A stretch of 64,000 nucleotides of DNA from Planctomycetota bacterium (GTDB lineage Bacteria > Planctomycetota > SZUA-567), in assembly GCA_020060765.1 (NCBI GenBank), contig JAGUZQ010000069.1, positions 36,722 to 100,721 of the forward strand, in the 5' to 3' direction. Positions 28,562-36,546 of this stretch are shown here, one piece after another (within the stretch, counting starts at the first letter, position 1; each line of letters begins with the position of its first letter). The translations under genes and the position numbers were made by a program. The notes beneath the pieces are model-generated. The model saw only the letters and a program-made list of their open reading frames with translations. It did no database searches and was not told where the DNA came from.

Positions 28562-28836
28562 GTCTCTGGGGTATCTATCTGCTTGAATGCGCCGACGGAA
28601 CGCTTTATTGTGGTATAACCAACGACCTGGACAGCCGTCTGGCCGCACATAACTGCGGCAAGGGCGCGAAGTACACGCGCGGGCGCTTGCCGGTTTCCCT
28701 GCTGGCCTTTTCCGGCTGCCGTTTTGAGCATGGCGAAGCGTTGCGATTAGAGCGCAGGATTAAACGCTTGCCGAAGCATCGCAAAGCGGCGCAGATTCGC
28801 GCCCTCGCCGATGGCGCTGCGGCAGGCAACGATTGA
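28558..28836 (+). CDS. GIY-YIG domain protein (YhbQ/UPF0213-like)
   Basis: A 92-residue single-domain GIY-YIG nuclease-fold protein. The motif reads [28 protein letters not shown], with the two Tyr, the Arg of helix 1 and the Glu in [19 protein letters not shown]. Small stand-alone members are common in bacteria; an in vivo role is not settled. Its ATG overlaps the stop of the ARH gene (ATGA at 28558-28561), yet no functional link is evident. It converges on gpsA with four bases between the stop codons. Confidence 0.9.
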   Translation: MSLWGIYLLECADGTLYCGITNDLDSRLAAHNCGKGAKYTRGRLPVSLLAFSGCRFEHGEALRLERRIKRLPKHRKAAQIRALADGAAAGND

Positions 28837-28840
28837 CTCG

Positions 28841-29848
28841 TCAATCAGTTTCCGCTTTTCCCTCGCGGGTCATGAGATCGCGCACCGCTTCGCGCGGGGA
28901 TTTGTTTTCATATAATACGGCGCATACTTCCTCGATGATCGGCAGGTCGACGCCAAGTTTCCGCCCCAGGTCGCGCGCGCCGGGAGCGGTGGTCACGCCT
29001 TCGGCCACGGTCTGTCTGTCGGCAAGAATTTCAGACAGCTTCCTGCCCTGCCCCAGTTCCAGCCCCACCGCGCGGTTGCGCCCGAAGGGAGAAACGCAGG
29101 TCGTCACCAGATCGCCCATGCCGCTTAACCCGGCGAAAGTCGCGGGTTTCGCCCCCAGCGCCGCGCCCAGCCGCGTCATTTCCGCCACGCCGCGCGTGAG
29201 CAGCGCCGCCATCGCGTTGTCGCCCAGCCCCAGGCCGGTGCAGATTCCAGCCGCGACTGCTATCACGTTTTTCAAAGCCCCGCCCAGCTCCACCCCGATA
29301 ATGTCGTCGGAAGTATATACCCGGAACGTCGGCGACATCAGCGTATTCTGCACTAACTGCGCCAACTCCGCGTCCGCTGCCGCCGCGACCACCGAGGCAG
29401 GCAAACCCTTAGCCACCTCTTCCGCGTGGCTGGGGCCGGAAACGGCGCAGATTTTTTCCGTCCCCAGGCATTCGCGCAGAATCTCCGATGGCCTTTCCAG
29501 CGTCTGCTGCTCGACGCCTTTGGTGAGAGAAGCTACAGGCAAATTTGCCGGAAACTTTCCGCGCAATCCCGACAGCGACAACCGCAGGAACTTGGTGGGA
29601 ATCGCCACTATCGCCAGCTCCACCCCGGCGACCGCAGCGGCGAGGTCTGGCTCGAATGACAGACTGTCCGGCAGGGGAAAACCAGACAGAAAGATTTTAT
29701 TCTCCCGCGCTTCCCGCATCTGCTTGAGATAGGCCGGGTCATGCCCCCACATAGTCATCTCGCAGTCTTTTTCGCAAAGCAGCAAAGCGAGAGCCGTCCC
29801 CCAACCGCCGTCGCCGATAATGACAATTTTATTCGCCGAATTATTCAC
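28841..29848 (-). CDS. gpsA: Glycerol-3-phosphate dehydrogenase [NAD(P)+]
   Basis: Reduces dihydroxyacetone phosphate to sn-glycerol 3-phosphate for phospholipid synthesis. At 335 residues it has the normal length. The N-terminal Rossmann motif is IGDGGWGTALALLL (residues about 10-23). The conserved SLTKGVE, AVSGPSHAEEVAKGLP, the catalytic Lys region GALKNVIAVAAGICTGLGLGDNAMAALLTRG in segments, and AGLSGMGDLVTTC are present. The gene converges with the GIY-YIG gene and is preceded on the same strand by a membrane-protein gene overlapping by 8 nt. Confidence 0.97.
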   Translation of the reverse strand: MNNSANKIVIIGDGGWGTALALLLCEKDCEMTMWGHDPAYLKQMREARENKIFLSGFPLPDSLSFEPDLAAAVAGVELAIVAIPTKFLRLSLSGLRGKFPANLPVASLTKGVEQQTLERPSEILRECLGTEKICAVSGPSHAEEVAKGLPASVVAAAADAELAQLVQNTLMSPTFRVYTSDDIIGVELGGALKNVIAVAAGICTGLGLGDNAMAALLTRGVAEMTRLGAALGAKPATFAGLSGMGDLVTTCVSPFGRNRAVGLELGQGRKLSEILADRQTVAEGVTTAPGARDLGRKLGVDLPIIEEVCAVLYENKSPREAVRDLMTREGKAETD

Positions 29849-30557
29849 GTCTTCCTCCGTGCGGGTGGTCTAAGAGATATTTATTGTGCGCCCACTCCAT
29901 ATATTTCCATAAAAAAGGACAGATTAATCTGGTTACAATCACAAACAAAAATATTATACAGGAGAGATATGAGAGTATCACTAAAACCGGGTTTTCGCCC
30001 AAAACCAAAAGCGCATTATAAAGAAAGGGCTTTGTCTGTGCGATATGTTGAATCCTGCCAGATTTAGCAATAGTATAAAGTTCTATCCACGTAAAATTCA
30101 CGGAGATGGCAGCAAGAGACATGGAAGAAAAACCTGCCACGAAACTATCAAAACAAAGTGAATATACGAATTTTATATATCCTCTTCCAAGCTTTATTCT
30201 TCTGTAGATTTCATTAGCTCTGGACGAACCAGTTTTTCCTTGAAGATAATGCTTTCTTAGTTCGTAAAATACATACCTTTCCGCCACAACGCAGTTAGCG
30301 AGAAAGAGGATAAATATGATTGGCATATATGCAGAAAGATAAGTAAATGCGAACCAAAAGCGGTTAACGGAAATAAATTTCAAGGAACCCAGCACCAAAC
30401 ATAATATACAGATAAATTGACCAGTCGAAATTATATATAACGGAAAGACGTATGTGAGGAAAAATCTGGGGCGACCGATTTTCCGAGCGTGCCAGTAGTA
30501 GCTGGCAAACTCCGCCAGCAGATTTGACTTGGCAACTTCCCAGCACTGCCGGTTCAT
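29841..30557 (-). CDS. Polytopic membrane protein of unknown function (AT-rich)
   Basis: From the ATG at 30557 the product has 238 residues and about four hydrophobic segments (FFLTYVFPLYIISTGQFICI, FWFAFTYLSAYMPIIFILFL, FDSFVAGFSSMSLAAISVNF, NPVLVILSYLSCIIFLFVIV), separated by a basic cytoplasmic-type loop (YELRKHYLQGKTGSSRANEIYRRIKLGRG). It ends with a His/Gly/Arg-rich tail. No family was recognised. Base composition is clearly more AT-rich than its neighbours, which suggests recent acquisition. A longer frame from 30626 has no support; the ATG has AGAAGG about 10 bases upstream. It overlaps the gpsA start by 8 nt, so expression may be coupled. Confidence 0.65.
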   Translation of the reverse strand: MNRQCWEVAKSNLLAEFASYYWHARKIGRPRFFLTYVFPLYIISTGQFICILCLVLGSLKFISVNRFWFAFTYLSAYMPIIFILFLANCVVAERYVFYELRKHYLQGKTGSSRANEIYRRIKLGRGYIKFVYSLCFDSFVAGFSSMSLAAISVNFTWIELYTIAKSGRIQHIAQTKPFLYNALLVLGENPVLVILSYLSCIIFLFVIVTRLICPFLWKYMEWAHNKYLLDHPHGGRRE

Positions 30558-30626
30558 GCGTTTTCGCCTTCTAGTCTGTAGGGAAAACCACAGCTTACAA
30601 CCGGTCGCCCCTCCACGCAAGGTCAA

Positions 30627-30652
30627 ATAAAAAAGGGCCGGATAACCGGCCC
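30627..30652 (-). terminator. Rho-independent terminator after the HU-like gene
   Basis: A 7-bp all-GC stem (GGGCCGG 30635-30641 with CCGGCCC 30646-30652) has an ATAA loop. On the minus strand it is followed by a run of T residues. It is located 34 nt beyond the HU stop codon. Confidence 0.92.
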
Positions 30653-30685
30653 ATCAATTCCGTGCATCGTGGTACCGCGCAAATC

Positions 30686-31006
30686 CTAGGCCATGTCCTT
30701 CAGGCTCTTGAGCGGGCGCACGACGATCTTGGTGCTGGCAGGCTTGGCCTTGACGTCCATCATCTCGCCGGGCTTGAACGGATTGGGAACGTTTTTCTTG
30801 GCCTTGCGGGCAGGAACCTTCTTCTTCTCGATCTTGAGCAGACCGGGCAGAATGAATTTGCCGCAGCCGGCGCGCCCGAGGCTCTTGCTGATGTTCTCGG
30901 TCAGCGAGTCCATCACCATTGAAACCTGCTTCTTGTTCAGGCCCGTCGCTTCCGCCACACTGGCGAGAAGCTCAGTCTTGTTCATGGGCTTTTCCACCTT
31001 CGTCAT
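30686..31006 (-). CDS. HU/IHF-family DNA-binding protein
   Basis: A 106-residue nucleoid-associated protein. The HU fold is visible: the N-terminal helices NKTELLASVAEATGLNKKQVSMVMDSLTENI in segments, then a beta-sheet segment (GKFILPGLLKIEKKKVPARKA), and the arm (KNVPNPFKPGEMMDVKAKPAST) with the conserved Asn-Pro and the Lys-Pro that intercalates DNA. The C-terminus (KIVVRPLKSLKDM) is typical. HU-like proteins bind DNA as dimers and bend it. AAAGGAGGAGG stands before the ATG, a very strong SD, and a perfect terminator follows, consistent with high, monocistronic expression. It cannot be assigned to HU or IHF alpha/beta by sight. Confidence 0.93.
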   Translation of the reverse strand: MTKVEKPMNKTELLASVAEATGLNKKQVSMVMDSLTENISKSLGRAGCGKFILPGLLKIEKKKVPARKAKKNVPNPFKPGEMMDVKAKPASTKIVVRPLKSLKDMA

Positions 31007-31298
31007 GTTTTCCTCCTCCTTTGTTCTTCCTTAACACAAATGAAATAATAATAACCAATACGGCGTAGTTTACGGAAAAAGTTGACCGGCTTCAAAGCAA
31101 ATTTTCATTTTTTCCCGTATTTTCCAGATTTTTTTCGTTATCGCAAAATCTCCCTCCGGTATACAATTTCGTTCACCACCCCAGACAAGGAGGTGGCGTG
31201 GTGCCACTGCCGTCTTTCGCAAACGCATTTGGAGCAGATATTCATCCGCGCTCCTTCGTTCGCGGATTTGAAGTAGACATTCGTCATAGGAGAATAAC
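31007..31298. other. Intergenic region between the HU and sulfatase genes
   Basis: This is 292 bp of divergent upstream sequence. No gene was found. The AT-rich half near HU probably holds its promoter, but no hexamer pair is convincing. The half near the sulfatase contains short direct repeats of GCG/TTC text and ends with AGGAG seven bases before the GTG. Confidence 0.5.
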
Positions 31299-32699
31299 GT
31301 GCCTGAGACCCGCCCCAACGTGGTATTCTTTTTCACCGACGACCAGCGCTTCGACACCATCGCGGCTCTAGGCAACAGCCAGATACATACGCCCAACCTC
31401 GACCGCCTCGCGCGCGAAGGCACGACCTTTACCCATGCGCACATCATGGGCGGAAGTTGCCCGGCGGTCTGCATGCCCAGCCGCGCGATGCTGATGACCG
31501 GGCGCACGCTCTATCACCTCGAAAACTGCGGGGAAAACATTCCCGACTCGCACGCGCTGATGGGAGAAACTTTGCGCAACGCCGGTTACCGCACCTGCGG
31601 CATCGGCAAGTGGCACAACGGCACACGAGGCTATCACCGCAGTTTCACCGACGGCGCGGAAATCTATTTCGGCGGCATGTGCGACCACTGGAACGTCCCC
31701 GCCAACGATTTCGACCCGACCGGCGCCTACGACAAGCGCCTGCCGGTCTGTGTCGATCCTTCCTCCACTAACGAGGTGCGCTACCTTGCCGCCGACCACC
31801 GCCCGGCCGGGATTCACTCCACCGATTTGTTCTCGGCTGCTGCCATCGACTTCATCGACCGGCAGGAAAAGGAAAATCCGTTCTTCCTTTACCTTTCCTT
31901 CATGGCACCGCACGACCCGCGCACCATGCCGCAGGAATTTCTCGACATGTACGATCCCGACACGATCGACCTGCCTCTCAACGCCATGCGCGAACATCCA
32001 TTCGACAACGGCGAACTTCGCATCCGCGACGAACTGCTGGAGGATTTCCCCCGCCTGCCGCATAGGATCAAAAAGCATATCGCCGAGTATTACGCCATGA
32101 TTACACATCTTGACGCGCGCATAGGCGCGGTTATAGCCAGATTGTCGGAAAAGGGAATGCTGGATAATACCATCATCGTCTTCGCCGGGGACAACGGCCT
32201 GGCGCTGGGGCAACACGGCCTCATGGGCAAGCAGAACCTCTACGACCACAGCGTTCGCGTGCCGCTGATGTTCAAGGGACCGGGCATACCGGCGGGCGAG
32301 AGGCGCGAGTCGTTTGCGTATCTGCTGGATATCTTCCCCACGCTCTGCGAACTGACTGGACTCGACTGCCCCGACACCGTCGACGGCAAAAGCCTGGTTC
32401 CTGCTTTTGCCCATCCCGACGAACAGATTCGCCCCACGCTTTATTGCGCGTACAAATCCTGGCAACGCAGCGTGCGCGACCGGCAATACAAGCTGATCGA
32501 ATATGTCGTGAACGGTGAGCGGAGAACCCAACTTTTCGACCTGAACAACGACAGGCATGAACTGAGAAACCTGGCGCGGGAACCGGAAATGAAAGACACC
32601 GTGGAACGATTGCGGAAGGAACTGAAAAGCTGGCGCGAGATGACTGACGACTTCCGCCCCGGCCAGGGCGCGGATTTCTGGGGAGGCTTCGACGCCTAG
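31299..32699 (+). CDS. Sulfatase (Cys-type, formylglycine-dependent)
   Basis: A 466-residue type I sulfatase of the alkaline phosphatase superfamily. The N-terminal metal pair is in FFTDDQRFD. The activation signature CMPSRAMLMTGR holds C58 with the C-x-P-x-R motif, so C58 would be oxidised to formylglycine. The other metal ligands appear in FAGDNGLALGQHGLMGKQ, the typical D-N plus GxHG...K set. The C-terminal subdomain (DRQYKLIEYVVNGERRTQLFDLNND) matches the family. No signal peptide is present from the GTG (AGGAG seven bases upstream), so it may be cytosolic and act on imported oligosaccharides. The substrate is not predictable. No sulfatase-modifying enzyme is in the window. Confidence 0.93.
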   Translation: MPETRPNVVFFFTDDQRFDTIAALGNSQIHTPNLDRLAREGTTFTHAHIMGGSCPAVCMPSRAMLMTGRTLYHLENCGENIPDSHALMGETLRNAGYRTCGIGKWHNGTRGYHRSFTDGAEIYFGGMCDHWNVPANDFDPTGAYDKRLPVCVDPSSTNEVRYLAADHRPAGIHSTDLFSAAAIDFIDRQEKENPFFLYLSFMAPHDPRTMPQEFLDMYDPDTIDLPLNAMREHPFDNGELRIRDELLEDFPRLPHRIKKHIAEYYAMITHLDARIGAVIARLSEKGMLDNTIIVFAGDNGLALGQHGLMGKQNLYDHSVRVPLMFKGPGIPAGERRESFAYLLDIFPTLCELTGLDCPDTVDGKSLVPAFAHPDEQIRPTLYCAYKSWQRSVRDRQYKLIEYVVNGERRTQLFDLNNDRHELRNLAREPEMKDTVERLRKELKSWREMTDDFRPGQGADFWGGFDA

Positions 32700-32715
32700 C
32701 CGGGTTAGAATGGGT

Positions 32716-33084
32716 TCACCCCAGTTCCAGGATTGATTTGACCTGATCCAGCAGCTGCTGGCGCATAACCGGCTTTGCCAGCAGCGCCGCCACGTTTTTT
32801 TCCGCCATGATCCGTTTCAATTTTTCCTGGTCGGCGCAGGCAGTCACCACCAGTATCCGGGGGCTGCTTTCCATCATGCCGAAAGCGACTGTCAGCTCCT
32901 CGCCGTCGCTGCCCGGCATCATCACGTCGGTGATCAGCAGATCCGGCTCGCCGGAAAAAAGCAAGTTGCGCAAACCCTCCTGCCCGTTCTCCACCAGCGT
33001 CACCTCGTGCCCCTCCTGCGAAAGCCATTTCGCGAAAATCCGCGCCAGGGAAACGTCGTCCTCCGCCAGAAGTATTTTTGCCAT
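32716..33084 (-). CDS. Single-domain response regulator
   Basis: A 122-residue stand-alone receiver domain. E8/D9/D10 form the acidic pocket (ILLAEDDVSLARIF), D53 in LLITDVMMPGSDG is the phosphoacceptor, the Thr switch lies in ILVVTACADQ, and the Lys is in ALLAKPVMRQQ. No output domain. It converges with the sulfatase gene (16 nt between stops) and follows the C39-like peptidase gene by 27 nt on the same strand, so the two may be co-transcribed. The partner histidine kinase is not adjacent. Confidence 0.93.
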   Translation of the reverse strand: MAKILLAEDDVSLARIFAKWLSQEGHEVTLVENGQEGLRNLLFSGEPDLLITDVMMPGSDGEELTVAFGMMESSPRILVVTACADQEKLKRIMAEKNVAALLAKPVMRQQLLDQVKSILELG

Positions 33085-33111
33085 ATATGTGCGCCTTTCG
33101 TCAGGTTATAC

Positions 33112-34290
33112 TCATTTCGGGAAATGCTTTTCCTTGAAAGCATCAACCTTTTCCGCCAATTGTTTTTCCGACAGTATTTTCACCACGGGAAATAGCTCTG
33201 TAGCGGCGAATTTGCCGTCTTCGTAATAACTCACCCGGATAATTCCCGGTTCTGTGCCGTGGCAACGGTAAAAGTCGATCCCGGCGTTTGCCTCTTCGCT
33301 GGCTGATTGCAGGCGATCCATGAACGCGATTCCGCTTTCGCTACCCAGGGAGTGAAGTTTTTCCTCGTGCCAGAGAATCACCAGCTTCGGCGTATTATTC
33401 TTGATTTTGGCATATTCGTCCAAAGACAGTAACGGTTCGGGGATATCGCCTTCCAGCGCGGCGGTCTTCCGGCTTTCCTTCGCCTGCGCCTGTCCCTGCT
33501 TTTTCTCCTGTTCGACAGTTTTCAGGTCACGCGGCAGGAAGATCAGCCAGGGGAAATTGTCGCGTTCCCAGCGCGTCACCAGCATGTCCTCGTCGGCGGT
33601 GATGGCGTTGCCGTTGGAGGAATCATTCCAGGTGAATTCCTTGCCGGAATAAGACTTCACCACCACCAGGTGCGACACCGTCGCTCCCAGCTTGCGGAAC
33701 CCCACCATGACCGGCACGCCCGCGCCAACCAGATAGCGCAATTTTTTCAACGCGGTTTTCGCGTCGCTTGTGCGGCGTACAGCCTCTTCCCGGGTCTGAA
33801 CTTTGCCGCCAGCCATTTCCGGAAACAGGCACAGCCGCCCCTCGCCGCTTTCCAGCACCACCCCGCCGCGCAGGCCGTATTCCTGCAGGAACATTTTCCC
33901 CACCCCCAGCAGATTCACGCCGGGAAAATTCTTTTTCCAGGTGCCGTAGTTGGACTGCCCCTCTTCGTACTCCGGCGACATTTCACCAGTAGCCAGCAGA
34001 TATTTGCGCACGGTATGGAACATGTCTTCCTGTTCCAGGTTCCAGTATTTCATCAGCATCATCGCACAGCACAGTCCGCAGAAATTCAGCTTTCCCTGAT
34101 AGGTACTCGATACTTCAAGCGCGGCGGCGCTTTTTACCTGAACTGGTTTACCCTCGTCGATCTCACGCAATGTCTGCAGGATTTTCTCAATCGAATCCCC
34201 GCGTTTGTGCGCCGCCGCCTGCTGCTCGGCGGGATAGGCCGGTGAGGAAAGTACGATCGTGAAAAGAAGTATTCCGGTGGTAAATCTCAT
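33112..34290 (-). CDS. Secreted C39-like cysteine peptidase-fold protein
   Basis: From the ATG at 34290 (GAGGGGGG six bases upstream) the product is 392 residues with signal peptide RFTTGILLFTIVLSSPAYPA. A peptidase C39_2-like papain fold follows: the catalytic-Cys region NFCGLCCAMMLMKYW near residue 70, the His in ATVSHLVVVKSY and the Asp in FTWNDSSNG, with a GVPVMVGF strand before the His. All three expected residues are there. The last about 110 residues (KLVILWHEEKLHSLGSES and onward) form a second alpha/beta domain of uncertain type, separated by a Lys/Gln-rich linker. It may process or bind peptides in the periplasm; no substrate or leader peptide is encoded nearby. Its stop is 27 nt before the response regulator start. 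Confidence 0.7.
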   Translation of the reverse strand: MRFTTGILLFTIVLSSPAYPAEQQAAAHKRGDSIEKILQTLREIDEGKPVQVKSAAALEVSSTYQGKLNFCGLCCAMMLMKYWNLEQEDMFHTVRKYLLATGEMSPEYEEGQSNYGTWKKNFPGVNLLGVGKMFLQEYGLRGGVVLESGEGRLCLFPEMAGGKVQTREEAVRRTSDAKTALKKLRYLVGAGVPVMVGFRKLGATVSHLVVVKSYSGKEFTWNDSSNGNAITADEDMLVTRWERDNFPWLIFLPRDLKTVEQEKKQGQAQAKESRKTAALEGDIPEPLLSLDEYAKIKNNTPKLVILWHEEKLHSLGSESGIAFMDRLQSASEEANAGIDFYRCHGTEPGIIRVSYYEDGKFAATELFPVVKILSEKQLAEKVDAFKEKHFPK

Positions 34291-34382
34291 CTCGCGCCCC
34301 CCTCTGAAAACCGTCAGCGAGTATATACAATATTTTCGACGATAGCGGAAGCACATTTTGGGTTCACGCTATGCCACATGCT

Positions 34383-34428
34383 AAAGACGGACGTCATTCC
34401 TGTCCAGGCAGGAATGACGTCCGTCTTT
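34383..34428. terminator. Perfect 20-bp inverted repeat, probable terminator with GTCATTCC core
   Basis: AAAGACGGACGTCATTCCTG pairs perfectly with its partner across a six-base loop (TCCAGG). It ends in TTT on either strand. It lies between the stop of the TM2 gene (34460) and the C39-like gene, so it probably terminates the former. The GTCATTCC...GGAATGAC core is the same as in the dispersed elements at 2935 and 16249, suggesting the terminator evolved from, or captured, that repeat. Confidence 0.65.
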
Positions 34429-34459
34429 GATATTTTACGCGAGTATGCGAAGGTAGAAC

Positions 34460-36196
34460 TCAGAACTCGAACATCACCTTTTCCTTCTCCGACACCACCA
34501 GTTGCCAGATCACCAGCCCCAGGAAAACCACCCCGCCCGTGATCAATAATGTCGCTGCCGAATCCAGGTTCGCCGACTGGAAGAATTTCTCGAGCACGGA
34601 AGAGGAAAGCATATAATAACCGAAAGCGAACAGCACCAGCGAGGAAAAGAAAAACGACAGCCCCCGCACGGTATGATCCAGGTTTTCGTCGCGATATTCG
34701 CGCACTTCCTCGACCGTCTCCTTCTCCGGCGGCGGACACTGGTTGTAACATTCGCCGTAGTTGCAAACTACACCCATAAATTCGCTCTGCGCGAGATCAA
34801 GCTCCATGTCCTCGCTGCATTCGGAGCACCAGACCACGGTGTAAATCGGATCGAGCGAAAGATATTTTCCCTTGCCGTCCTTTATCCCGCCTGAGCCAAA
34901 CCTGAACAGATCCACGATCCACAGCAACAGCGCCGCGCCCAGCAACCCCAGGGAAGCGTAGAGCAACGTCGGGCGCGCCGCGCCCACCGGCAACCGGTTG
35001 CAGTAGCCCAGCAGGAAAAACACCGGACGCTTTTCCTCCAGAAAAGAAGCCAGCATCCGGATCTTCATTTTCCCCAGGGTCTCGCGCAGCAATTCCTCCT
35101 GGCCATAGCCGCCGAAAGGAATCTCGACCAAGGTTTTCTTGTCGGCTGCAATCGGTTCCTCGCCGATAATTTCGGCTGGCGTCTTTTCTTTTTGGACGGA
35201 TTTCTTGCCGCCGCCCTCAATGCCTTCATCCTCGCTGGAAGAGCTGAAATCGTTTCCCGACCTGATTGCTTCCTCGTCGACGGAAAGGGAGGACAGCAGG
35301 ATCGCGTTCTTTTCCCTGCTTTCGGTATAAAGCTGGTTGGCCTTGACGAAATCCTTGCGGGTTTGCTCGTCGGGATATGCGCACAGGATCAGCTTGTGAT
35401 TATCCAGACGGATCAGTTTCTCGGCCTTGATCTTTTCGACTGTTTCCCCGCCTTCCGGCTTGGCGTAGTCGTCGAAGTTGGCCACCACCTCGTCGGCGGT
35501 GAACTTGTACGCCACCGGCATGGCTCGCAGGCTCTGGAATGTAGGAACGCTGGCGACAAACAGCACAACGCCGCCGACCAGCAGCCCCACCTTGATGTAG
35601 CCCATTGTCTTGGAACCGACGTAGAAGCGATCCTGGCCGATAATCCCGCCAAACAGGGAAAGAAGAAATGCCCTGCCTTGATAGAGGTTGCCGGGATTAG
35701 GCTCCTGGGTGGCTGCGCCTTCGAGAAGGTTGCCGTCGCTGTCGCGCATTCTGCCCATGCCGATCATGACGAGGTCGTGCATCTGCAGGGAGAAGAGCAG
35801 CCCAAACCCCAGCGCCAGCGCCAGAGCGTAACCAACCGGGGTAGAGACGTCAGGCCCGATCATCTTGCCGGTGTCGGCGAACAACAGGCCGACAAAGCCG
35901 AGTGTGCCGACTAGTTTGGCCACGCCCATACCGGGAGAACCGAGATAAAAACGGTCTGCGCCGAATTTGCCCAGGAACAGGCTGAGCATAAACGCTGTGG
36001 ACTGTTTCTTTCCGCCTCCGCTTGAGGACATGACCGGACCCCGTTTGCGCAAGCGACCACGATCCTTGCCCTTGCGCGAACGTGAGCGGCGGGAGGATTC
36101 TTGCTCTTCCTCTTCCTCCTCTTCTTCTTCGTCGTCGAGGATGTCATCCTCGATTTCCTCTTCTTCGTCGAAAATTTCGTCTTCGTCGTTCGCCAT
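34460..36196 (-). CDS. TM2-domain membrane protein with bipolar charged N-terminus
   Basis: A 578-residue protein of unknown role. Residues 1-33 are almost all Asp and Glu, followed by a basic Ser/Arg/Lys block (SSRRSRSRKGKDRGRLRKRG, about 34-54). Two TM2-type units follow: STAFMLSLFLGKFGADRFYLG (about 66-86) and RAFLLSLFGGIIGQDRFYVGS (about 175-195), each with the DRFYLG/DRFYVG motif between helices. A long soluble region (about 230-400) contains acidic and Ser-rich linkers. Further helices end the protein, and a Cys set (VVWCSECSED, VCNYGECYNQCPP) may bind metal. TM2 proteins are often linked to membrane stress or phagocytosis in other organisms, but no function is set here. CGGAGG precedes the ATG. 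Confidence 0.7.
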   Translation of the reverse strand: MANDEDEIFDEEEEIEDDILDDEEEEEEEEEQESSRRSRSRKGKDRGRLRKRGPVMSSSGGGKKQSTAFMLSLFLGKFGADRFYLGSPGMGVAKLVGTLGFVGLLFADTGKMIGPDVSTPVGYALALALGFGLLFSLQMHDLVMIGMGRMRDSDGNLLEGAATQEPNPGNLYQGRAFLLSLFGGIIGQDRFYVGSKTMGYIKVGLLVGGVVLFVASVPTFQSLRAMPVAYKFTADEVVANFDDYAKPEGGETVEKIKAEKLIRLDNHKLILCAYPDEQTRKDFVKANQLYTESREKNAILLSSLSVDEEAIRSGNDFSSSSEDEGIEGGGKKSVQKEKTPAEIIGEEPIAADKKTLVEIPFGGYGQEELLRETLGKMKIRMLASFLEEKRPVFFLLGYCNRLPVGAARPTLLYASLGLLGAALLLWIVDLFRFGSGGIKDGKGKYLSLDPIYTVVWCSECSEDMELDLAQSEFMGVVCNYGECYNQCPPPEKETVEEVREYRDENLDHTVRGLSFFFSSLVLFAFGYYMLSSSVLEKFFQSANLDSAATLLITGGVVFLGLVIWQLVVSEKEKVMFEF

Positions 36197-36546
36197 GAAT
36201 ATGCCTCCGAAATGGCTTAAAAGTTCAAAGCGCGGATTCCGCGACGCCCTGTCGCGAAACCCACCTGTTCATTACTTGCGCTTTCGGCAAATTTTCTTTC
36301 AAAAAACAATTCCTCTTGACGCCTAAAGCCAGATGTATTATTGATTAATGGCTCAGGTTTCCGCCTGAGATAAATGTACGGCACGGACGGAGGTTTGTCC
36401 AGCGCTAGAATACAGCCTTGTTCGGAAATCTGGTTATAATTGGTGCGGTGAGTGCCGCACTGGCAGTTTACGCAAGCGAGTCCGAACCATGAAATTCTTT
36501 CGCGCTCCCTTCGCTCGCTGATTAAGTTAACCCACAGGAGGCCATC
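36197..36546. other. Intergenic region between the TM2 and GH13 genes
   Basis: This is 350 bp of divergent upstream sequence with no credible gene. A TATAAT (36433-36438) lies about 110 nt before the GH13 start but has no matching -35. AGGAGG stands directly before the GH13 ATG. Confidence 0.5.

Noticed and set aside
31070..31507. Minus-strand 145-codon frame upstream of and into the sulfatase
   Set aside because: It overlaps the well-supported sulfatase start, is rich in Arg/Ser, and contains no motif.
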